The notes under the pieces: model-generated | Told to the model about the DNA's origin: nothing | Database searches by the model: none | Seen by the model: the letters and a program-made list of their open reading frames with translations, nothing else | Translations under genes and position numbers: made by a program | In this document: in pieces, positions 1-10,863 of the stretch | Layout of the letters: every line of letters starts with the position of its first letter | How positions within the stretch are numbered: position 1 is the first letter of the stretch | NCBI RefSeq assembly: GCF_902459465.1 | Contig: NC_047063.1 | Coordinates: forward strand, 19,495,685 to 19,559,684 | DNA length: 64,000 bases | Direction of reading: 5' to 3' | Origin: Asterias rubens | Lineage: Eukaryota; Echinodermata; Asteroidea; Forcipulatida; Asteriidae

Positions 1-74
1 TAAAACATAGAGAGTATGATATTATAAGTTATCACACAAGCGCGAGTGGAATACGGAAAAATATAGCGCTTCTG

Positions 75-190
75 CGTCCCATATCCAACGACACACAATA
101 CGCATGGTAGTGATATTAGCCGTGCAAATAGGTTTTTATCACCACTCCATTCTGCCAATCTGATTGGAGGATTAGCGCGTACTTGAATAA
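75..190. repeat. Dispersed repeat, copy 1
   Basis: About 85 bp (near 104-187), including GGTTTTTATCACCACTCCAT, recurs at 37120-37207 with few changes. No coding content. Confidence 0.75.
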
Positions 191-584
191 TTATTATAGA
201 ACATTGTTAGAAACGCCACCCTTTGAAGTATTAAGAGAAAGATGTCATTTTTCAACAAAACATTTGAATCTGAGAAAGGCTTCAGGCATGAAGCCTCTGA
301 AGCCTTTCTCACGCATCTGAAAACACAATTCTATGCAACAAGGGTGGTGGTTTTCTTCTTATATCTTGCTACTCTGATTTTCAATTCAGCACAAATCTCC
401 ACAGGTTTGTTATTTCAAGCATGTGGAGATACTAGTTTTTGATTTGACAATTTGTTTTACCAAAAGTATACCCTGACTTTAAATTATATGACGCTGACTT
501 TCTTTCAGAGAGTAGCCCGGCTGGAATTGTTGACATCTGTGTTGATACAACAGGGCTCGATTTCACAAAGCACTAAGATTCATC

Positions 585-967
585 TTAAAGGTATACACTA
601 TTGGTAATTGTCAAAGACTAGCCTTCACAGTTGGTGTATCTCAACATATGCATAAAATAACAAACCTGTGAAAATTTGAGCTCAATCGGTCATCGAACTT
701 ACGAGATAAAAATGAACGAAAAAAACATCCTTAACACAGTTGTGTGCATTTAGATGGTTGATTTCAAGTCCTCAATTTCTAAATCTGAGGTCTTGAAATC
801 AAATTCGTGGAAAATTACTTCTTTCTCAAACACTATGGCACTTCAGAGGGAGCCGTTTCTCACAATGTTTTATACCATCAACCTCTCCCCATTACTTGTC
901 ACCAAGAAAGGTTTTATGCTAATAATTCTTTTGAGTAATTACCAATACTAGTGTCCACTGCCTTTAA
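585..967. mobile_element. MITE family 1, TTAA-flanked
   Basis: Begins TTAAAG and ends with the inverted copy (ACCAATAGTGTCCACTGCCT, then TTAA; this copy is slightly diverged). TTAA at both ends fits a TTAA target duplication (piggyBac- or Kolobok-type). Other copies: 3134, 23143, 29517, 35605 and 52903. Confidence 0.85.
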
Positions 968-1501
968 GATGATATGTCAATAGTGGTTTGTATTGTGACA
1001 TCTCATTTTGCTTGGCAATTGAGATTGATACACATTTAAGATCAGTCTTGGCTTTTTCTTAAATCGGCCCGTTGGTTGTTTGGTATGAAGCGCCACTGTG
1101 TGCATTCAACAGATATCAATAAGAAATTGCCTGTGGGCCAACTCTTGTTCTCTCAAAACAGTGAAAGGGTAACATTCAGAAAAATAGTATTTATCCCTAG
1201 TGAAATAACAAAAATTAAAGCCAGGTCCAACGTGGCAAATTAACAGGCAACTTGGAGGCTACCAATTGCACTGCATGCAAAAAGAACACTTCGCTAAACA
1301 GACATTCGTCTTAGAACCTTACATGCACTGTCCTCAAGAAAATGGGAATTAACATTATTTTTGAATGTTTGTTCCTCTTGAGGCTTGCCTGGAACTGGTT
1401 GACTGTAAATTGCCCTGTGTGACATGGTCCAGATTAATTGCAGTATATTCAAAGTGGCCTCTCATAACCGTGCCTAGTGGTCTAGAGCTCAGACATCGAT
1501 A

Positions 1502-1527
1502 TGGGGGGGGGGGGGGGGGGGGGGGGT
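1502..1527. repeat. Poly(G) run
   Basis: About 24 consecutive G, the longest homopolymer in the first 50 kb. Length may be inexact in the assembly. Confidence 0.95.
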
Positions 1528-2454
1528 GTAACAAAACAAGGGTAAGTGGCTGCAAATGGCAACAAGATTTGACCTACTCAACAAAACGGGGCAAGTAGGG
1601 GGTAAAACAAAAAACAGCAAAAACACTTGAGTCTGGTTTATAGTCGGTTGCGCGATGGTTGTGCGATGGAATATCTTGACACGCGATCCTAATAAATACA
1701 GTTTATAACTATCGCTGAGGCCTAAAAACTGTGTTGTTATGATCACCCATCAGAATTGCCATGCGGCGACCATGGTGCGACTGACTATGAACCAGCTTTT
1801 ACCAAATTTGTTCAAGAAAAAAATGAATGTGGCTTGGAGTATATTTTTAAACAAAAAATCTGCAAAATTAGCCAGATTTTGGCATGGTGACTGACATAAA
1901 CAGGAATGAAAAGCAATTGTTGATAATCATATTGATTGACCTCTACTCATTGCTACTGTATACACTGCTCCGTCGTCGTACATGGTTAACGTCAATACTT
2001 AAAGAGAGGGTCCAAGGTCAAATTGACTTTGCTGATGCACTCATTTTCCAATAGATAGCGATGGGTCTGTAATTATTAATTTTGGTTTTTACCCATACAC
2101 CGATGTGTGTTAGCACTGTATACTCTCTTTCCCGAGTCCTGTGAAAAAATATCACATGCATGTACCCTTGCACTTCTAGAGCAGTGTCTTACCAACTAGA
2201 CTACCGAGGTTGCGCGGTAGCTAGAGGCAGTCCGAGTCCTATGTCTGTAACCCTATCCTGGGTCTGTAATTCCTAAGAAGAATTTCTGTGCTTGTAATAA
2301 TCTCTCAATTTCAACACCATTTTGATTGAATATAATAAGAACTGGTAAATGAACTAAAAATTTTCTGTTCAAAAATGTAGAGACCATTTAATTGGAATGC
2401 AACAAAATCAAACCTTTTTAGATTTTTGTATTTATTAACATTGATCTTATTGTG

Positions 2455-2835
2455 TCAAACTCTGGTGTTTCTGATCAGCAAAGTGTGGGTTCGAATCCCC
2501 AGCCGTGACACTTGTCATTTAGCAAGACACATAACCATTGCTTCGTCCTTCGGATGGGACGTAAAGCCATTGGTCCCATGTGTTGTGTAACGCATGTTAA
2601 AGAACCCAGTGCACTTATCGAAAAGAGAAGGGGTTCGCCCCGGTGTTCCTGGCTGTGGCTGCTGTATGCGCCATAGCACCTTGTAAACCCTTAATTGGGT
2701 CTCAGAATTCATCACTGCAATAACATATACTTTCTGAAAGTTTGTATATATATATGAGTACCTTGTTTGGTAGATACGTGCGCTATGTAAGACTTCAATA
2801 TTATTATTATTATAATTGCTTCCCTTCACCCAGGA
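2455..2835 (+). mobile_element. tRNA-derived SINE
   Basis: B-box-like GTGGGTTCGAATCCCC near 2485, then ATTTAGCAAGACACATAACC, CAGTGCACTTATCG and a 3' (ATT)n tail at 2797-2812. Similar bodies at 18360, 25235 and 34290. Confidence 0.75.
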
Positions 2836-2940
2836 GTACATGAGTACATCTGTCCGTGGCAGAGATGGTTCTTGTGATTGATTGAGCTTGGTGTGCTAAA
2901 GACTTGACAGTAAAGGCTGTTATGATGAACTCCCAGCTAA

Positions 2941-3124
2941 CTGAGAGCTAGCCGAGAGCTAGCCGAGAGCTAGCCGAGAGCTAGCCGAGAGCTAGCCGAG
3001 AGCTAGCCGAGAGCTAGCCGAGAGCTAGCCGAGAGCTAGCCGAGAGCTAGCCGAGAGCTAGCCGAGAGCTAGCCGAGAGCTAGCCGAGAGCTAGCCGAGC
3101 CGAGAGCTAGCCGAGAGCTAGCTG
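2941..3124. repeat. 11-bp tandem repeat GAGAGCTAGCC
   Basis: About 16 units, each with the palindrome GCTAGC. One unit is disrupted at about 3097-3103. Confidence 0.97.
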
Positions 3125-3133
3125 AGATGTTGT

Positions 3134-3514
3134 TTAAAGCTAGTGGACACTATTGGTAATTGTCAAAGACCGGTCTTCTCACTTGGTGTATCTCAACATA
3201 TGCATAAAATAACAAACCTGTGAAAATTGAGCTTGATTGGTCGTGGGAGTTGTGAGATAACTATGAAAGAAAAAAACACCCTTGTCACCCAAAGTTGTGT
3301 GCTTTTAAATGTTTGATTTCGAGGCCTCAAGTTTTAAACTTTATGTCTCAAAATCAAATTCATGGAAAATTACATCTTTCTCGAAAAACTACGTCACTTC
3401 AGCCGTTTCTCACAATGTTTTATTCCATCAACCTCTCCCCATCACTCATTACCAAGTGAGGTTTTATGACAATAATTATTTTGAGTAATTACCAATAGTG
3501 TCCACTGCCTTTAA
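3134..3514. mobile_element. MITE family 1, TTAA-flanked
   Basis: Same family as 585-967: TTAAAG start, the internal block CATATGCATAAAATAACAAA, and end GTGTCCACTGCCTTTAA. It directly abuts the 11-bp array. Confidence 0.85.
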
Positions 3515-4659
3515 GAAATTAAATAATTGGCTCAGTGACTGGGGTAGTATAGATGCTCATGGGCTGGCACTTTCCACTGTTATTATACATGAGTGAAATT
3601 AAAAGTGCAGATAGCAACATCCCCTTTCACAAGATTGATGTCTTAATATGACATTATTGACCTCTTGTAGACGATGAAATCATCCCTGAAAAATGGGGGG
3701 GGGGGGCCATCTTTTCCACCATTTTGGGAGTCAATTCCTATGTGTACATTTTTTAAAGGCCTGTTCTCATCTAAAACAATCTCATTTCACATTTTCGCAT
3801 AGAATGTCAGATGTAATAAGCTGCATCTGTCCAATTTGTGCCTGCATACATGAATGGACAATAATAGTTTCTTTGACAGGTTGTTATTTCCATTGTGAAC
3901 AAACTTTTATTTGAGAATATCATCAGAGCAAACAATAGAAAAACCTGAAAGACGCAAACAACAATCTCTCACTTACTTCACTTTTAAAAAAGTAGACGTA
4001 CTAAGTTTGTGACTGAGATGCATGAGATAAATTAAGACTCCTAAGAATCATGTATCTTTGGTTTTGAAAAGCCCTACTTTACAATCTGGGGGTGTTCCAT
4101 TGGTTTTATTTTCATGTTCATGAATTTGATCTTAGTTATTGAGAAAACAAGAATTTGTGAAATGGAGAAATCACATCATGAACTCAGTCCCAACTATAGT
4201 TGGGCAATTCTAAGTTGGGATGAAACAGGGGTGCTGGACATACTAAAGCTTCTGACACTATGCAACAAGGTCTTTGCCGTGGTGCTATTTGAAATGTTTT
4301 AGGTCAAGTACTCATTTGACGAGTCATAACAAAATAACGAAGCTCACTTGGTTAAATGTGACACTGTTTTTGGTCATAATGAGTGGGAAAGTGGCAAATG
4401 GATTACACATGTACATTATTCATCTGTTCCAAAATTTCAGTACAACTGAATGTGTGTCTAGTTACTGCAAACAAACTCCACAACAATCAGGCACTCCCTT
4501 TTACTTTTAATGTCTAGGCCCCCTTAAGAATTGAAAGACAGCCATGCCGAGTCCTTGTTCTATTTGAAACTGTAAGACTCTTCTTCTTATTCCTTATAAA
4601 GTGCAGCCTTCAAATGGTTGAAGATGTACGCACTGCGTGTGAGCGCATGTGTTGACTTA

Positions 4660-4835
4660 CAGGCCTGTATGCTTCGTTTTTGAAAGGGCAAGGGCACCAA
4701 GGCATTTTCTCTTTGGCAAAGGGCACCCTATGAGGAAATTGTAAATTTCTACTGTAACATTTCAAGGGCACCAAGGCAATGACAAGGGGCAACGAAGGCA
4801 ATCGCCTCCGTTGCCTCCGTGAAGCATCAGGCCTG
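4660..4835 (-). mobile_element. CAGGCCTG-ended MITE, 6-bp TSD GACTTA
   Basis: Both ends are CAGGCCTG. GACTTA lies directly outside at 4654-4659 and 4836-4841. Reverse orientation to the copies at 5527 and 17991. The body contains CAAAGGGCACCCTATGAGGA. Small open frames in it are not genes. Confidence 0.9.
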
Positions 4836-5526
4836 GACTTAGGCAACAGGAATTTGTGTCAGGTACAGATAGAATTAAATTCCACAGAAGTACTGTCCCT
4901 GACATTTCTCTGCCAGTAAGTAAGTAAGTTCCATTCAACCGTTGCCCTTTGAGAGACTGCAGCACTCCTCTTTGTTTGGATGTAGGTAGTTGCGATAATC
5001 GTAACCCGCTGTAACCCTCCATCTTCGAACCATCAAGAGGATGGAAGGTTATCTTAACTAGGATGATTGTAGGGTGAACAAAGGAAATTGAAGACAATTT
5101 CCTTGTAATGTAGAGATTAGACTGCCTCTTTCGAAATTAGCTTTGGAACAGCAAGAGCGACCCTGTCACATGGATGGACTCACAAAAAGCAAGCCTGTCT
5201 ATCTAGATCATAGATGACCATGCTTTCCTCCAAAGATTTCGCTCCAAGGTTGTCGATCAAGGAACAAATTAATGGTAATTAAATATGACTATTAATTAAT
5301 TTTATTAATTATATAGGCCTATGATTATGATGAGGGTTACTCACTGTGGCTAGGCTACTGCCACTCTTTTTACTTGGTAATTTCTCTTCAAAACTTAGAC
5401 TAATTCTATGGGTAAAAAAGACTATTATAATATTAGCTTACTCTCCAATCATATAGGCTCCTCCTACACTACAATTTAATACATTATTTTTTGTAAAAAA
5501 ATCCTCATAAAATGTAGTTGCGATAA

Positions 5527-5690
5527 CAGGCCTGATCTGATACTTCACGGAGGCAACGGAGGCAAATTGCCTTGGTGCCCTTGAAATGCTCCAGTAGAAA
5601 TTTACAATTTCCTCATAGGGTGCCCTTTGCCAAAGAGAAAATGCCTTGGTGCCCTTGCCTTTTCAAAAACGAAGCATACTTACAGGCCTG
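5527..5690 (+). mobile_element. CAGGCCTG-ended MITE, 6-bp TSD CGATAA
   Basis: Second copy, 164 bp, flanked by CGATAA at 5521-5526 and 5691-5696. Body nearly identical to 17991-18166, which suggests recent mobility. Confidence 0.9.
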
Positions 5691-6409
5691 CGATAACCAG
5701 CGGCAAATCAAATGACAAAAACAAAAAACGTTACACAGCAAAAACGCCAATAACAACCATTACAAAAATGGCTATTTTCATGAAAACCATGACGTGTACC
5801 ATGATCACAAAACATACTTACATTTTTTCTTGGAGAAACAATTGCAAATTATTCGGCAGAATGACTTGATTAACCCTCAGCCGAGATGATGTCTTACTTA
5901 GCTGCCATTTGTTTATCTGGGTCTCCGGCCTATGTACTAGGAATTTGTAATCAAAACGATGTGGCTTCCCTCGTACCCACGGAAACAAGTCAACTCGTAC
6001 CCAAAACCCCTTGTAGCGTTTGTTGGTGTGGGGACGAGGCGAGTGGACGAGTCCGTGTCGTCAGCACACGGTGAGCGTGAGGCATGGCGATTGTAGTCTT
6101 TGATTCAAGACGTTTTGTACCTAGGTAACACTCTTTGAACGAGCACACATAATGCCACGAGCAGAGTATCGCAAGAGGAACGTCATGCACCAAGACTAAG
6201 AAATAAGACGCTCCATTTTTCATCTCCACTCCGTATCCTTTGGCCCCAGCACGTTTTATCAAAATCTTTCGAAAAAATAGTCGTATTCTGTATCCCAATT
6301 ATTTTTTAATTACACTTAAAGGACAGAAACATTTGCCCATGCAATTGTTATCCGATAAATGTTCATTGTTTGTTTTATCCTGTCATCAACTTCCTTTGTA
6401 GTGCATCAA

Positions 6410-6800
6410 TTATGTCCTCTATGCAATACTATCCGGAGGACATGATTGCATATGCAATCATGTCCGCCGTACGGTTTTGCATATGCAATCGTGTCCGCCC
6501 GGACGCTGCTGCATAATGCAATTGTGTCCGCCCGGACACATTTGCATGACCGCCCGTGCAAAACCGTCCTTGCAGTAAACTAAACTAAAGTGCATTATTA
6601 TCATGAAAGACATGGGAAATGTTTGGCCGTTGGGTATTCGCTGCAATCATGAAATACGTGAATACTCATGCTGCATCAGGTTCACTGCATGCACATTCGC
6701 TTACACATGTACATGTCCGCTATGATTTTTGCATCCCCGGATACGACTGCATATGCAAAAGTGTCCGGAGCGGACAGTATAGCATAGCGGACTGACACCG
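6410..6800. repeat. Cluster of TGCATATGCA palindromes
   Basis: Contains a perfect 28-bp palindrome at 6437-6464 centred on TGCATATGCA, followed by related half-sites with GTGTCCGCCCGGAC spacers up to about 6790. No coding content. Confidence 0.8.
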
Positions 6801-7299
6801 ACTTCTTCTTTTTTTATAAGAACTGCTGTAGTGCATGAAGTTACGCCCTCTTCCGGATTAACTGTAAATTATTGACCAACGGGCATCGCTTTGGTTGCCC
6901 GAGTCTCCGAATTTAAATTAAACTGGTCCCCTGGATAAAGTCAGGTACTAGCTTATTTTTTATCATGGAGTGTTGTTTTAATTGTAAATTGACTATCGAG
7001 TTATGCGAGGTGTATAGACCTTTTCGCAAATACCGGGGCGCGCGCGTAAAGCTTGGAATTAGGCGCATTGTGGTCTAGCTGGTATCCAAATTTGATCCAT
7101 ATATATCCCACAATGCACCTCATTCAACAGTCTGCGCTTGCGCATTGGTATTTGCGATAAGGTCTATGCAATATGTATGCAGCTGATTTTGTCTTCTAAT
7201 ACTGTTTTATTTAGGTTTACATTTTTTCATCATGCAGAACAAATTATCGCTGTCAAAAACCATACTTTTCACCAAAAGAAAACGCTCAAAATCCACATT

Positions 7300-7445
7300 A
7301 TGAAAAAGGGGCCGGCCAGCCTCGCTCAAAAAAAACCAAAAAAACATTACGCGCCCCGCGCCGCCGCCGGCCGTCCGAAAGGCGAGTATAGTTTACCCCC
7401 TCTAGCGGCCTTGTCGACTCAGGCGAATTGCGGGGCAACGAATAA
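7300..7445. promoter_or_regulatory. GC/CpG-rich patch, candidate promoter
   Basis: This is the only CpG-dense stretch upstream of the TTC41-like gene (for example GCGCCCCGCGCCGCCGCCGG near 7351). A consensus donor GTGAGT occurs at 7826, and an acceptor at 10174 precedes the coding exon. A first non-coding exon in this area spliced to 10175 is therefore possible. No TATA or initiator is evident; this is inference. Confidence 0.25.
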
Positions 7446-8369
7446 AACAACGACTACATTATATTTTTCCCTTCCAATAAACTCTGGTCGAAACTCCCCG
7501 AGTCTGAAATTGTTGATTGATTGTCGTTTGGATCAAGTGGATCACAAATCGTCGAGAATCAACTCAACAAGACCAATTCAAAAGCATGCTCGTTCTTGTT
7601 GTCAATGCTAGTGTCGATGTAGTGCTTATGTGAATCATCGAGGTTTTGTTCTTTGTAAACTCACCAACTGAGTGCTGTGCTTAACAGACAGGAAACACAC
7701 AGACAGCCATGCATCATCACTCAGCATGTTTACTGTTTGTAGTTTTGTAAACAAACCAGCGTGACCAAGAATGCGACATTTCCATCATGCTCAAATAAGT
7801 AGGCTACCGACTACATCATTACATGTGAGTACGGTGTAAATCTGCTAAAATGTAACTCTTTGTTAATTAAATGTGGTGCTATTCATGATTCTTACAAAAT
7901 ACTTCATCATCATCATGGTCTTTCATGCTTTTGATAATTTTCACTTTCTTCCACTTTCACTTTCAGTTCACTTTCACAGTTTCAGGCTCTGCTTTCATTC
8001 AGATCCATCATGATCATGGGGTTATGCCAGTCGATTTGCCTTTTTCCCCACAAGCTTTTTTGTACAGCACAGCTATGCTGAAAACATTAGTTAGAAATGG
8101 TGCAGTGCGAGGCCGAGGAGTATGTTCTGTGACACAAAAGACTTTTGGAAAGTAAAGTTTTGTACTTTGCTCATTTTGAGTTGCAGACGAAAAACTTTAC
8201 TTTAATTTTCAGATCGGCACTAAGAATAAAACAGTTGTTTTAGTTTTTCCCGATAAGTTCTCATCGTTTCCAGTGTTGTATATTCTAGAAATACTACAAT
8301 CTGGTACCATGCTACTGACTCTGGCTTTTTCATTCACAATATCAACCTCTACCCTCGCAGGTACCCATT

Positions 8370-8516
8370 TATACCCCTGGATGAAGAGAAGCAATTATAG
8401 TAAAATATCTTGCTCAAGGACACAAGTGTCACGACCGGGGTTCAAACCCACACTCTGGTGACTTAGCACCAGAACTTGAATTTGATGCTCTTAACCACTC
8501 GGCCATGACACTCTAC
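8370..8516 (-). mobile_element. tRNA-derived SINE head
   Basis: On the minus strand, GTCATGGCCGAGTGGTTAAG (A box) and GTGGGTTTGAACCCC (B box) with CTTGAGCAAGATA. Confidence 0.7.
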
Positions 8517-8560
8517 AACGTCATATTTGGCAGATTAACAGAAAGGCATGCATACTAGTA

Positions 8561-8920
8561 TTTAAAGCCATTATATTTATACACTTTCGGAACAGAAACA
8601 AAAATAAAAGTTCACAGATTTACAACTAACTTACAGGGTTTACAGAAGGTAATGGTAAAAGACTTCTCTTGAAATATCATTCCATAAAATGCTTTACTTT
8701 TTGAGAAAACATTAAAACAATTATCAATTCTCGACATTGAGAATTACGGATTTATAAGTAAACACATGTCATGACACGGCGAAACGTGGGGAAACAGGGG
8801 TGGGTTTTCCCGTTGTTTTCTCCCGACTCCGATGACTGATTGAGCCTAAATTTTCACAGGTTTGTTATTTTACATATAAGTTGTGATACACGAAGTGTGG
8901 GCCTTGGACAGTGGCTTTAA
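8561..8920. mobile_element. MITE family 2, TTAA-flanked
   Basis: Ends TTAAAGCCATTATA and GTGGCTTTAA. The interior has TACAGAAGGTAATGG and GGCGAAACGTGGGG. Other copies: 22163, 37861, 47620 and a fragment near 59230-59295. Confidence 0.83.
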
Positions 8921-9739
8921 GTATTTGTTCAATTTTGCAAAGCTCTGTAAACAGTGTGATGTTATAGAGGCGTATGACCAACATTTTGATCTGCAATACT
9001 AGTGAAATCGTTCACTGACCACCAATCATATCGCAGTATGCTAACAGACACCCCTTGGCAGCGGACAGTTTTTGGCGCGAAACCAGAACTAGAAAAACAA
9101 CTGTTACGTATAAGTGAGATTAAATATTCAGGGTTGCTTAATTGCACAATCAAAGGAAATGTAGTAACAATGATTGCCTTCCCATCAGTCATTGGTTGAA
9201 CATAAATAACCTTGAGTCCATTCTAGTCGCGTGTACAGCATTCACTAATTGAGCAATGCGACGGCAGGTGGCAGGAAGTGAATCAGAACTCTTTAAGTGA
9301 ATGACAAAGTGAAGCAGGACCTGGAAAAAGATGAAATTGGAAGATGAATAGTAATTCAGCTAAAACTGTTGTTGAAGATGAATTCCGAAATCGTTGTCTT
9401 GAAAACTTGTTTTAAAACATTAGTTTAGCATTGAGAAACCAGCACAGTTGCTAAAACATAGATTCAAACTGCCTCTAGCTACTGGGCTAGCTTGTGTTCT
9501 AGCGGTAAGACGTCTGATCTATGCAATGCAAAGGTCATCATGGGTTAGAAATCCCAACCAAGCGATTTGGGAAAGTACTGAGTTCACAGTGTAATAGATG
9601 TTAAATCTGCATTGGGGATAAAGAATTTAAATAAATTTTAGTTTTACCATATACACCGATGTGTGTTAGCACTGTATACTCAGTATTTTCCCAAACTCTG
9701 TGAACAAAATCACAAGTATATTACTCGGGTATACAGTGC

Positions 9740-10118
9740 TTAAAGGATTCAGGTATTTTTTATAACACAAAACACAATGTCCACAGATTTACATTATACT
9801 TACATTTTTGAAAATAATGATAGTAGAAAGCGTACCCTAAAATATTAGTTGCTGAGGTGCTGTAGTTTTTGAGAGATGAGTAAAACAATGTCATGAAAAT
9901 ACGTTTTTACATGCGAAAATAATTTTCATCTCATGATCACTGAGACGGAAATTACTTTCATGACAGTGTTTACTTATTTCTCAAAAACTACAGCACCTCA
10001 GCAACTAATTTTTTCAGGGAATCTTTCTACCATCATTATCTTCATACGGTGTGAGTTAACTGTAAACCTGTTGACATTGTGTTATTTGTCCTTCAAAAAG
10101 TACAAATAGGCCCTTTAA
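9740..10118. mobile_element. MITE family 3, TTAA-flanked
   Basis: TTAAAGGATTCAGGTATTTT at the left, GGCCCTTTAA at the right. The interior has long inverted arms around ACTACAGCACCTCAGCAACT. Related copies: 17228, 30000 and 51325. Confidence 0.8.
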
Positions 10119-10174
10119 AACAAAAAATCTGTATAATGATGATGATAGTTCATGCGACTTTTTGTTATTTTTAG

Positions 10175-10260
10175 GTGCTGCTCAGCTTGTGTAGAGATGT
10201 ACCTCTGCTAAAAACACTAAAATGAAGGACCTATGAGTTGAAGCTACTCAACCTACCACA
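10175..10260 (+). other. Candidate 5' UTR part of TTC41-like exon 1
   Basis: The pyrimidine-rich stretch ending TTATTTTTAG at 10165-10174 looks like an acceptor. Between it and the ATG there is a 4-codon upstream ORF (10222-10236) in the same frame as the main start, closed by TGA. Confidence 0.4.
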
Positions 10261-10863
10261 ATGGGTAAGCCAGAGAGATCCTTCAAGCGTAGCTTCAGTG
10301 GAGTCCGACACCAGATCTCTTTTCGTCAGCCCATCCGACCATTTATCTCCTCAACATTTGTTGATTTCTTTGAGGAGCGAGACCACCTTGTCAAACGGGT
10401 CTTTCCTCAACTCAACAGTCTCTGCCATGAGCGTGGTACTCACTTCAGTCCGATTGACCTCCGCTGGGGGATCAACGAAGAGCAATCGCAGTCTGGGAAT
10501 GTTGTCTCCTTGTGCTTGGACTACATCAACTCCTGTAGTCCCTTCTTCATCTGTCTTCTCGGAGAGCGTTATGGTTCCCATCGACCCATTGATGCAGACT
10601 TGCTCTCGACCGACGCAAACCTCGATGACATCAACGAGGAGAACACCAACTGGCTTGATAAGAACTACCACGTCGCTGCTGCCAACGGGCACAACTGGAT
10701 TCTGCAAGAAGCTTATCAGTGCTGTAGTATAACTGAGCTGGAGATCATACAGGCTGCATACCTTAATGACAGCCAGTATTCCCGGTTTTACTTCAGGGAT
10801 GTTCGACATATTGAGGATAAATTCACTGATCTGACGGATGTGGAGAGAGAGGAGAAACTGAAG
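10261..10863 (+). CDS. TTC41: TTC41-like exon 1: DUF4062-type N-terminal domain
   Basis: The first coding exon gives 201 residues and ends in phase 0 at AAG|GTAAAT. The core RPFISSTFVDFFEERDHLVK, followed by FPQLNSLCHERG and PIDLRWGINEEQS, is the hallmark of the DUF4062 domain found at the N terminus of TTC41, NPHP3-like and NWD1-like proteins. The segment FFICLLGERYG follows, as expected for this fold. A 4-codon upstream ORF (ATG at 10222, stop TGA at 10234) lies in the leader. A candidate 3' splice site at 10173-10174 suggests that the leader is spliced to an unidentified upstream exon. Confidence 0.9.

Larger units (their letters stand above)
1..10174. other. Upstream intergenic region, repeat-rich
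   Basis: I see no protein-coding exon here that I can support. The DNA is a series of dispersed repeats: a shared repeat at 75-190, TTAA-flanked MITEs at 585-967, 3134-3514, 8561-8920 and 9740-10118, SINE pieces at 2075-2245, 2455-2835, 8370-8516 and 9470-9735, an 11-bp array at 2941-3123, two CAGGCCTG-ended MITEs at 4660 and 5527, and a palindrome cluster at 6410-6800. Any 5' non-coding exon of the TTC41-like gene must lie here. Confidence 0.7.

Noticed and set aside
7138..7611. 157-codon open frame over the GC-rich patch
   Set aside because: Composition is low complexity and the product resembles nothing. The GC-rich stretch explains the lack of stops.
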